DNA from: Haliclystus octoradiatus
Lineage: Eukaryota > Cnidaria > Staurozoa > Stauromedusae > Haliclystidae
NCBI GenBank assembly: GCA_916610825.1
Contig: OU744450.1
Coordinates: 2,046,001-2,110,000, forward strand
Reading direction: 5' to 3'
Length of the DNA stretch: 64,000 nt
This document shows, in pieces, positions 11,801 to 23,800 of the stretch. Each line of letters opens with the position of its first letter. Position 1 is the stretch's first letter. The notes below the pieces were generated by a model. The model worked only from the letters and a program-made list of their open reading frames with translations. It ran no database searches and was not told the origin of the DNA. The position numbers and the translations under genes are program-made.

Positions 11801-14800
11801 AAGCATTATTGCGTGACATCCTATCCAGTCATCAAATCACATATTCCACAAATTCTGACAAATAATTATTAATAATAATTCCAGAAAAGGTAAAACAAGG
11901 AAGACTGAGCTATAAATCAACATCTTAAATTCTTAAAATTCACTTTTCATTACCTGATTTGTGGGAAAATCTGTTTGATGATTAAAGAAGCCAATAGTAT
12001 GCATCTCGTTAGCTGTTTCATGGTCTTCTTCATCCAATGATTCTAAAATTTAAAGAAAAAGTAAAAACATGTAATAAAAATGTGAAACCTGCATATAAAC
12101 GATAAACCTGTTCATAAAATAAGTAATGAGACGGCATATTCATATAAATCACATAGCCAATATTAGTGATACATATAACTCACCTAGCGCATCAACAAAC
12201 TCATCTTCATCAGCCGAACTATCAGATTCAGTTTCACGCTGTTCAATCGCGTTCATACGTATACCAAGTAAAACCTCTTGAGATGAACGCATTGGAGATA
12301 CATTATTTGAAGAACGTGGATCATTTGGTGAAAGATTATATCCATTACTATCTGCTGTGTTGGCGAATCCATTCAAAGGTGGTGATGAGCCAAGCATTTT
12401 AGCTAGTTCATGTTGTGCTTCCATTTCTAGTCTTCTGATATCAGAAATTGTAAGACCGTACCACTCATCTTGCCAGGACCATGCCTGACGATGACCAACT
12501 AGGATTGGATTGCGCAGAGAATCATGGATGAAATGTTCAATTTTACTCTGTAACATAAAAACACAGTATCTTTAAATTATCACAAAGGTTTTCTGCAATC
12601 TGATTGGTTGAAAGATTGTGCATTAAAACCTAGGGTAAAACGTGGCTTCAAAAATTTGGAAACCGCTAGCTTCAAAGATAACAGTAACATGACAGTCTAC
12701 AATTGTTGAAAATTGTTGTTTCTACAAGAGCTGATTGGCCTGTTTAAACCTGTTATAGCGGTCACCTCTATATAGTGGCCACCTTTTAGATTGTTCACTC
12801 TTGTTACGTCTAAAATAGTATATTCTATTGAATCAACCCTGTATATAAAGGTGGACACGGAAGGCTAGACCAAATTCAGAAGAAAATTGGTATTTTTAAT
12901 GATTTATTGGTCAAACATCAACAAAAAAAATCAGAAGAAAATGTTGAAATGCCTCTAGGGTTCCAGAAAGCTGAACTTTCTGTTGAACCATGACAGCGGT
13001 CAATTTATCCATTTCTTGTAGATGGCTGCTATATATACAGGTTATGCTTAAGAGTAGAGTTCAGTCAAGAGGGAGGAAAACTCGTTAAAACAATAGCTAG
13101 ATCACACAAAAAAGGACGAAATCCGCTGATTGGAGAAACTCTCTCATGCCTGACAGCCCATGCGAAAACAGTTCAGGGGTTCATGAACAGTTCATGAACA
13201 GTTCATGAACCGTTCATGAACGTCAAATGGCCCCAAAATTTCATGAACTGTTCATGAACTGTCTGTGAGGGTTCATGAATTGTTCATGAACAGTTCATGA
13301 ACAGTTCATGAACAGTTCAGGAAAATTGGAACCATTTAACGTTCATGAACTGTTCATGAACTCCTGAACTGTTTTTCTCGGGGAAAATCAAAACAAACTG
13401 TTCAACAATTCTTATGATTCATTGAAAAATATTCTGTTTTCCAATCTTAAAATATAAAAGAGAGTTCCTCCAAATTTATGTATGATAATAACTCTTCAAA
13501 TTCTCTATTAAAATGTATGAAAGTAGCTTTATTAGAATCACTGTGTTTTCATCTATGATTTTATTTGGCTTTCTGATTCATTTTCGTTTTGCACTTAAAT
13601 ATGCATCTTTTCATTTTGTGGCCTTCACTGCTTTTCATCAATTCACTTGCTACTGTTTGCGAGGAATTTACTTGTGGATCTCCCCAATCCAACTCAGCCA
13701 ACACTAAACCCAGCAATGCGCGTATCTCATTGCAAGTAATCAATAAATTGGTCTTTTGAAGACTTTAAATTTGCTCTGTCATCATAGAAAATCCTCTCTA
13801 CTACACAATCCATGAAAATAAGTAAGGTTTCTATAGGAGTTATCAAGCTAGATGGTGCAATGCAGGTTACTTGAACTACATACCTGCATTCCCCAATATT
13901 TGAATTCAACTTTGATTAATTTATAAGCGCACATGATTGGTGATTTGGATTTTGTTGCCTTGTGAAGTTTTAACCAATTTTCATTAACTGGACCACGCCC
14001 TGTTTTCTTTGATATGAATATTTGTGGATCCTCTTCTTTTTTGTAACTTGAACTTGGGACCGTATCTTTGATGGGGTCAATGATATCTATATAAGTCAAA
14101 GAGAAATATGAATTATAAATCGTTGAATGTTGTTCTAGCAATCTGATTGGCTAATGGTCATGTTTGGAACTCACAATGAAGACAATGCTAACAATGGCGG
14201 GATATTTGGATCTTTTGGTTTAGAATTAAATTCAGATAGTAATAATAATAATGATAATAACGGAACACAAAGGTTACATACTTGTACAAGTAATGACTTG
14301 TATATCCTTCTGAATGAAACACAGGCGAAAAGTACGAAGTACAAAACAAAGTATGCAGTAAACATTTTCAACGGACACGGTATGTTATTGTGACATTGAA
14401 ATACCATTTATTTGAGGAAATTAATTACTTTCCCGTATTGTTGTGCTGCTGTCGTTGTTGACGTTTTTACTAAGTGATTGATGTGTCATGGAAATGATCA
14501 AATTTGCTTAATTTATAGCAGTCTTATAGATAAATAATGTAAAGTCAACAACTGTGTAGGTATATGTGTTTGTAAGATTGTATTATAGAGTTTTAAGGAC
14601 GAAATAAGACAAACGACCAAACATCAAGATAACTTGTGTAACTCTGTTTTATTAATCATATACGTGTTAGTTTTACAACGCTGTGCAATACACTCCGGTG
14701 TGCCTAATTTACAACTAAGTGTGATTAGTTTAATGACGTTGTAAATATTAGTATTATTAATTATTATATACTACATGCCTCCCCTCGGAGACATAAGTTC

Positions 14801-17800
14801 AATACCTTTTTTCGTCTTTATGGCTGATACCAATTCGGAGTACGACGGATACGGGTTGAACTTTGTTGTTGACCTTTGTCTTTATCTTTGTCTTGGTCTT
14901 TGCCTTGGTCTATGCCTTGGGCGGGGTCTTGCTGGTAGGGGCGGAGAAATCGTCGGTTTCGCCACTTGAGGCGGTTTGTTTCTGTCTTTACTAGATAGCT
15001 GTGTCGACCTTCATATGCTTCAATTATGCTGGCAACGGTGTCCCACTGTTGTGTTTTCGGATTTTGTACCAATACTACTGTACCAGGTAATAAATCTTCT
15101 AAGGGTTTGGAATGTTGGTCCTTGTAGGCCTTTGCCTTCTGCCGGAGAGTGATAGCTTTCTTATCAGCAGCGTTGATTTCTTCTCTTATATCTTTACAAA
15201 ATATTGCGGGTCCAACTGGCAGGCGTGTTCGAGTTGGGCGTCCAAAGAGACGTTGTGCTGGCGATATTCCATCCTTTTTGGGGGTGTTTCTATACTCTAA
15301 TAGACCTTCCAAAAATTCCTTTGTATTAATATTTCCTTTAGGCGTGGTTTTCTTTACTAAAGTCTTCATAGATTTAATTCCTGCTTCAGCAAATCCATTA
15401 CTTTGGTGGTTGTATGGGGACGAGGGATCATGCTTTATACCCCACACTTGACAAAATTTTTTGAAGTCTTGTGACTTGAACTGTGGGCCACCATCAGATT
15501 CTAGGTTGACTGCAATGCCAAGTTTAGCGCTCCATTGAGTTATGCGTTCTACGACATCGTCAGTATTGCTTCCTCCTCTACCAAGGTCATATACTTCTGG
15601 CCATCCAGAAAGACGATCAACAATCACCAGATATTCTTTACCAGCATAACTGAAGAGGTCCATGGCTATAGCTTGACCAGGCCACGTAGGTGCTTCTGCT
15701 TGGCAGATTGGCTCTAGAGGCTGACTGGGTTGATTTAGTTGACATGGTTGGCAATGTTTCACACTTTGAGTGATATCGTTTACCATCTGAGGCCAATACA
15801 CCGTTTGTCTAGCTCTGCCTAGTGTTCTCTCTATGCCTTGATGAGCCGCATGCAGAAGTTTTAACATCTCTGGTCTCAACGACATTGGAATGACAATTCT
15901 TTGACCATACATGATGAGATCTTCATGCAAAGACAAACTTTCTCGCACATTCCAGAACGAATGTAGATCTAAATCTAGGCTGTGCTTGTCAGCCGGAAAT
16001 CCTTCTTTAATGATTTCTTTCAGCTTAATGTATGCACTGTCTTTTGAGGCAGCTGCAGTGACTTTACATAAATTGACGTCTTTCAATGCTGCATCAGCTG
16101 CCACTAGCATGTTTAGAGCGACTTGATTGACTAAAGTATGAATACATGCACTTTCATCTTTGTCTTCGTCATTAGGTTCACTTGTTGGATACCTTGAAAA
16201 TACATCAGCAACAGTGTGTGCTGTTCCAGGACGCCATACAGCAATCGGACAACATCTGTTGAGCTTTTCCTTCAGGCGGATGATGCGTGGAGTTGTCACT
16301 TGATCATAACTCTTGTTGTTGATTATTGATATCAGTGGCTTGTGGTCAGTGACCAACTGAAAATGGGCACCATGTACAAATAGTTTACATTTTTCAACAG
16401 CCCAAACAACAGCTAACAGTTCTATTTCCGTTGCAGAATACCTTGTTTCGGCAGGGATCAGCGAACGACTTCCACATTGAAGCAAATACCATTCGTCGGT
16501 GTCATGTTCTTGCTGCCAGAGGGCGAATCCAAGGCCACGAGATTGTGCAGCATCCGTCTCCAATCGTAGCTTTGATCCTGCTCTGTAATGTGTTAATACG
16601 CGTGGGGATGTGAGTAGCGAGATTAACTCTTTAAATGCTTCTTGCTGTTCCACTCCCCAAATAAACACAGTTTTTGGTGACAGGAGTGCATGGAGTGGTT
16701 CAGCCAATTCACCTACACGAGAGCTAAAAACATCAAATTGGCGGATCAAACCACAAAACGACCTTAAATCTGTTCGATTTGAAGGAGTTGGGAATGATGT
16801 AAGGGCTTCTACTAGCTCTTGTGAAATGGTATAGCCTTCTTTACATAGTTGATAACCACACCATTGTATACTTGGTTGGGCATAAATAAACTTTTTACTG
16901 TTTAGTGTTATACCTGCTGTTCGGCATCTCTCTATTACTGCTCTGACACGTGCATCATGCTGAGGACCCGGTTCTTTGTCAAAAATTATAACATCTTCAA
17001 CAATTTTTTTCACGTTTTCTATGCCTTTGAGGGCTTCATCGCCCCGGCGATTATGTTCATCCCCTGCTGATATGAGACCCATGGCATTTCTCAAAAACCT
17101 TTTTGGTCCCCAAGGGGTGATAAATGTTGTTAGCGTTTTACTATTTTCGTCTAAGGGTACCTGCCAGTATCCATGACGTGCATCTAGGGTGGTAAACACG
17201 CCCATCCCGGGTGGGATTTGTAAAACTTCTTCTTTAGGGGTTTTCATCATGTACCCAGGGCGTTTGACAAACCGATTTAGCTTGGTGAAGTCAACAGTTA
17301 TTCTAGGTTCATCACACCCTTTCTTTGGAACAATGACCATAGGATGGGACCAATCTGGCTTTTCTCCTAGAGGGACATCTTCAATTATTCCTTTTAGCAT
17401 CATTTGATCTAATTGCTTTTTGACTGGCTCTTGCCAATGGAGAGGAATTTGATATGCTTTATAACATTTTGAAGGAATAGCATCTTCTGTTAGTTCAATG
17501 CTCATTGGGGGTCCAGACATGGGTGGGAGAGGGCCATCAGAAGTAAATACATCTGAAAAGTCTGCTAATATTTTTTGCTTCAGTTGGTCCTGACTTGAAT
17601 CTTTCGAAGTGGGCACTATGTGGGTTGCTTTGGGAGAGCTTGGGGGTCCCAGGGATAATGCTTGTAACGGGACCTTGGGCCATTCTTTAGGAATCAATTT
17701 GAGAGCAATACAACCTGCTCTGCTCAATAAAGGATGGGTTACTTCATTCAAAATGTGTACTTTGGCCTTGTACCTATGAGTTTCACGAAATATTTCCAAA

Positions 17801-20800
17801 ATAACATACCCATGGGACTCTAGAGGGGAACCATTTGGTCCAACTAAATGTTCATTTTCAGGCTTAAAGTCAACATCATTAGCCCCCATTAATTGGTAAA
17901 GATCTTGGAGTCCCATTGCGTCACATCCTGCCCCAGTATCAGCTAGCCAATTTATTTGCTTGCTGTGATTTCTATGGGTGGTTTGCAGTGCAATCAAATT
18001 TTCCTGGTGGCTACTTATGTGAGCCATTTCAATACAGTTTTGCGATACTTGTGATTTTGTAAAGCAAAACTTCTGCAAATGACCCTTTTTCTTGCATTTG
18101 TGACACTCTAAATTGATGGCAGGGCAATCTCCTTTTTCATGTTTGGTTCCACATCGGCCACATGCGTCATTTGCCGTGTTTTTCGCGCCAGTATTTTTCG
18201 CGGCTTGAAACTGTTTCGGTTGTTTTTGAAACTTCTGTTTTTTGTAGGCGGACATCGCTCTGTTGGCGTTCACGCTTTTTTCTGTTAATTGATCATCAAC
18301 ATTACGACTTGCCTCGTAATTTTGGCAAATGTCTAAAGTAGCTTTTAAACTTAATTTTTCAAGCGGTGTTTCGAGTACCCTTTGTCTCATTCCTGAGTCC
18401 ATTAGGCCTGATATAACCCGGTCCCTTAATCGTTCTTCACGATGAATTGCATGGTTTGGACAATCCTCGGTGGAATATCCACAGTCTTCATCAATTTCCC
18501 TCAGTGCGGCGTAATAATTGTTAACGCTTTCCCCCTGTTGTTGATCACGTTGAATAAAAACGCGTCGGTCTACAAGTGGGTGGCGATGAATTCGCAGATA
18601 ATCTTTTAATCCCTTAATAATTTCAGCAATGTCATCAGTATCTTCTATTTTGATAATTCCTTGGGTCCACATTTTTGTCCACTCTTCGTTGAGTGTTGAT
18701 CTTAATAAACCTCGACGTGCGTTTAAATCACATTCTTGATGTAGTCTCGTAGCAGCAGCGTAATCATTAAATCTGATTTCCCAGTCACGAAAATCTATCA
18801 ATTTCATGCCTTCAGGACTTTTAAGTTTCGGCATTGATATACGTTTGGCTGTTTGAAGATTTGCTGGTGAATTAGAAGAGCCTTGATGGACATTCGAAGT
18901 TGAAGTGCCCATATTCATAGTCTTGAAAGCATTAGTAAGTGACTCACCCTGTGACTTCATTGCTTCCGCCAACGCCTTTTGCATTTCTTGCTGTTGAGCC
19001 ATCATTACTTCTTGCATTTTTGTTTGCTGGTCAGTAACCGATTGTAAGATTAACAGCATTGGATCTTTCGAGGAATTAGCTAGTTCTTGTCTGAGTTGAA
19101 CTACTTCTGCTTCCAAGTCCGCTTTCGTTGGGTTCTTATTAGCCATAATAAACCACGAAATAAATACTAAGTTTTCGCTGGATTATAACCATGTAAGTCC
19201 GTTGAACATTAATAACAATGATTCAATAAATAACTTTATCTATTGAAATTTATAACTGCGCCATGTAAGATTGTATTATAGAGTTTTAAGGACGAAATAA
19301 GACAAACGACCAAACATCAAGATAACTTGTGTAACTCTGTTTTATTAATCATATACGTGTTAGTTTTACAACGCTGTGCAATACACTCCGGTGTGCCTAA
19401 TTTACAACTAAGTGTGATTAGTTTAATGACGTTGTAAATATTAGTATTATTAATTATTATATACTACAGTGTTCAATGATAAATATCAGAGCTTTAATAG
19501 ATTAATTGATAAAATGAGTCAAAAAGAGACTACTTCTCGCTACTCCGAGTTTCACATCATATGGTGATCATCAGGCAAGTATATCAGGCAAGTATGATAC
19601 TTGCCTGATGATCGCCATAGCAGTCTTATAAATTTGTGCAGTCCTTATCTCCGACTGATATACTTTGTATAGGATAATTCAATCAAACCAATCAATAATA
19701 GGCCGTACTAATAAATTAATTTATGTTGTTTGCGCACATGGCATTATGCGATCGATTCCTGTCTACGCGACAAGAAGATGATGATGAAAAAGAAAATCAA
19801 CGTTTTTCCAGCATCATAGGATAGACTCAAAATATCTGATCAAATTATGAATCATTTACTGTCATTGACATTCTCATTTGATAAAATAATCGAGAACGGA
19901 TTAAATCCACCTGGGAATTTAGATTGAGCTTGTCTCCTATGAAGTCTGAAATATGTTTCAGTCTTGTCTGTTATCAGCCTTATCAAGTCTCTTATGAAAA
20001 GCAATGCATATAAAAGGCAGTCCCATTTGGATTCACAATGATATAGGCCTAGTAATTGAAAATTGACTTGCTACTTCATCAATATGCTTGTTAATTGAAT
20101 TGCAGAAGATTGTGAACCGTCTGTTTTTATTGTCTCACGTAGGTAATTTTAGGTAACATACATAACCTCAGTCTCAAAGCAAGTCATATTTAAATTGATA
20201 TGATAAAATATTGGCGGCTTATACTATAAGACTTAAAAAAGTAATGTAGACGGTATCGCCCTATCGAAGGCACCTGTACCACTCCTCTATTTCTAGAAAA
20301 GTGGCTTTTTTCGCTAAGAGCATTAAACGCTCTTTACTGATTTTCAAGATTTTACGACTTAGTAGTATTATAATGAGAGTGGTTTTCTGAACCATTTTAA
20401 GTGCCTCCTAGCAGCCCGAGTATTCATATAACCAATATTGCGCAAGAACGTGTTTAATATTTGATTTATAAAATAGAAATACCCTATACGTTATCAATAA
20501 ATCCTTCCTTGTGATGCGTGATCAAACATATCGATCAATAGTGGTCAGAAATTATCACTTGTATCGTTCAATATAAGGAAAGCTTGAATCATCTAACCAT
20601 GATTCAAAGCAAAATTCTTGATTACCCAGGTTACGGTTCGTCATAGCCGAATCATAACATTCAAATTCATTTCGAATTACAAATGGAAGTGTGTTTGTGA
20701 GGCGTTTCATTGAAAGCATTTCGATATTAGGTTTTAATGGAAGTTCCACTCGTTCTATTTTCTAATGACTAATATCACTGGGCTACTTTGAGATACAGTG

Positions 20801-23800
20801 AAACCTGTATATAACAGCCAGCTACGAGAGGTAGATAAATTGACCACTATAGACAGGTTTGATTCAATAGAAAATACTATTTCAAACATTGCAAGAGTGA
20901 CCACTATAGACAGGTGACCGCTGTATAGAGGTGACCGTTATAACAGGTTTGACTGTACTTTGTTAGTTCAAGCTTTCTTTTACTTAGGTGACTGGTTAAT
21001 TGATTATCATTTTAAATTGTACATGACCAATTAATCAGAAAAACATCATGTTTATTTTCAGAATTGCTCTACACTTTCTTGATCTAGAATTCCAGGATTC
21101 CCAATTTGGTCGAACCCTGTTTACGATTAATTGAACATAATTCAAATGTGTTCTTCTTACCGACAGGAATGTTCGCTCTTTCTGAGGATGTAAATCCGAA
21201 TATATTATCCTAGTAAGACAGACAAAACAAAAACAAATTTATTTTATTTAGTTTCATATTAGTTTCTCATCCAAAAGAAGAGATAATATCAAATCCCTGT
21301 GAAAAATCCACGAGTTCATGAGCAGTTCATGAACTTAAGGAGGTTTGGAACGGTAGAGCAAAAATTTTCCTTCTGTTCAATTTTTTTTTAATTTCAGAAT
21401 AGAATTTGGAAGCTCAGAACTTCATTTTCAATAATAAAAAGGGGGTGTACAAATTAATTTTTGGGTTATGGGGAATTGCAGTCACCCCATTTGTTACATC
21501 AATAATAATACATGTTATAAAACAATAAATTTTCAGAGAAAAGACACAAAAACAGATAAATGGTCAACACTAACAGTTGACAAAAAAGTTCAGTATCATT
21601 ATTCTACGTTGAGAAATGAACCAAAAATGGCAAATTTCTGGGGATGGGTGCAAAACCCCCCTTATATGTTACTAGCAATGAGTGACCTGCGCTGCTGGGT
21701 TGATCAATTCATTTTCAAGACTGCACATCTCTGTTACTTAGATTTAGAATTTGATTGACAGATTTCATCAATAGAACAATAGAACAATTGTGTGAACAAT
21801 AGGGAATGGTCAATGATGCGTGTGAAACTGAGAAGGACAAATTGCTTTGTTGTTGTCACGCAAAGTTGGATTACAAAATAAAGATATGTTTTCTTTCGAT
21901 GCAGGAAATAGGGAATGGAATATAAAAAACTAAAAGCGTCATTAAACTCGCGGGATAACATTAATTCTAATGATATGTTTTTCGAAATTTTTACGTAACA
22001 GCTGACAGAGAAAAACGAAAAACAAATCCAGCACGCATACACACACACACACACACAGAATTTGACGTTTATATATATATAGATAACTGATCAACATTTT
22101 TCAAACGCCTCCTTCTGTTGAATTTTTTTTATATTAACAACATTGATGTGAATGTAAACTTCAAAGATGATGATGAGAAAAGAATAGGGGTACCCAGATT
22201 ATCTTTTGAGTTATTGCAAAAATCATTATCTGGCACATTGTTTTGAAAAATATAGAGTGCTGCGCTATTTCGTTTCAAATAAATAACTTCTATTCTGCTC
22301 TATTCTAAAATGGTCTCTACTGTACGTATAAATTACTGTATAATTGTCCCCTCCAATTAATATAAAAGCACTTGTGTTTGAAGGCAAAAAATGAACCTGA
22401 TGACACACATTACTTGTGGCTTGATAAATGGCATTCACTTTTCAAATTGGAGTCCATAAGGCCAGATGATCAATTTTATGCCTTTAAGTGGGTGCCTACA
22501 ATCATATAATCATATCTAATAACTATTTGATTGACCTCTTCCTCCAATGGCAACATAAATTTTGCTAATTTGATAAATGTACCTAAAATGTTAATTTTAT
22601 GTTACCGTAGTTAGAATCAAGCCAGTCGCAAGATGACGCGCCTTTCCAGGTGGTTGCTATTGCAATTAAAGTGAAGCAAGTGCAAACTATCATCCGTAAT
22701 TCTCAACACGAAAATATTGAACGGTTAATATGCCACGCAAGTCGAGAAACACACAAGATGCAAGGATGAAGGAATCAGGAAATTTAAATCCCACCCACCC
22801 TCCTCTTGATAACACTATATGAGGTATTATCTACTTCCATTGTTAATCAGTGTGACTGGTATTTGGTTGGGGCATGATAGGGTTCTCAAGGTGAGTGCGC
22901 ACACCACCAAGCAAATGACTCCCACCAACCAAGCACCTAGGCCAAGCAAGTAAAATTCATCTACTGGTGATGAGTTTAAGTAATGATACCTGTATGCCTA
23001 CATGCTTATACAACTAGACTATATTATGACTTACCTGTGAGCCATCATCAGAACAATAATAAGTTTCCACATCAACAAAAAACTTTTCAATGAAGGGACA
23101 CGTTGTTTTTGTTTTTGTATATGGGTAGGCATTCCATGCCTCTTCTTCGACACAGAGTGCAGATTTAGGTAGTAACGATTTCAGCCATCCTGGTAAGTGA
23201 CTACCGATGTGATAAATCTTTTTGGTGTATTGACCGTTGCCACCCGGTCCATTTATATAGGGTTCATTGATTATAATTTCAACACCACTGCCACGATCTT
23301 TACTCTCCACTCGACTTTTCTTCTGTTGTTACAAAAACAAAATCTATTCTTAACAAACAGCTAGCAATTAAAGCATTTAGTATTTACTTTTTTTTTATCC
23401 ACAAACAGGTTGACCTAGTAGCTATTTTCCATCGGTTGGTTGGTTACTTAGTTAGTATGTTTTATGATGCAAACCACTGGCACGATTCCAAAGTGATATA
23501 GTTTCCAAAAATACAATAAAGTCAGTACAGGTTAACAAAAAAAGCATCATCATTCTTCGTTGTGATATAATCAAATATATTTTATTCAATTCATTTCTCT
23601 TATCGGCCATATTGAAGATTTCTTTGCCTGCATTTTAACTTCATTGGGAAGCGTGCCGTTAGTACTTCTGCAAGGGATTGAACGCAAGTATGAGCGGGCC
23701 ATCAGGTCCAACGCCTTAGCCACTACGCTATGACCATTGACCAAGTACGTATGTGGCACTTGATAGTATCATAGTATCACAGCACTATCAGTGATGTGTG

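Larger units (their letters stand above)
14571..19468 (-). mobile_element. Complete Ty3/gypsy LTR retrotransposon, apparently very young
   Basis: Two 205-bp LTRs, 14571-14775 and 19264-19468, read as identical. The whole is flanked by the direct repeat GTGTT (14566-14570 and 19469-19473), a 5-bp target duplication. In the sense (minus) orientation the LTR starts TGTAGTATATAATAA and ends CTTACA. A primer-binding site beginning TGGCGCAGTTATAAA follows the 5' LTR directly (19263 downwards); I could not assign the tRNA. A purine tract (GAGGGGAGG) precedes the 3' LTR at about 14776-14788. One open gag-pol frame fills the interior; there is no env. The element lies in PITPNM intron 3 in the same orientation as the host gene. 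Identical LTRs imply recent insertion. Confidence 0.97.

Noticed and set aside
14154..14407. Overlapping frames on both strands next to the gypsy element
   Set aside because: Driven by AAT/GAT triplet repeats in intronic DNA; the true PITPNM exon here is 14086-13884.
20555..20749. Minus-strand open frame between PITPNM exons 3 and 4
   Set aside because: PITPNM exon 21209-21161 joins exon 14086-13884 in perfect phase and the family has no insert at this point; the frame matches nothing recognisable.
21468..21758. 96-codon plus-strand frame
   Set aside because: No homology, no splice signals in keeping, inside a PITPNM intron on the opposite strand.
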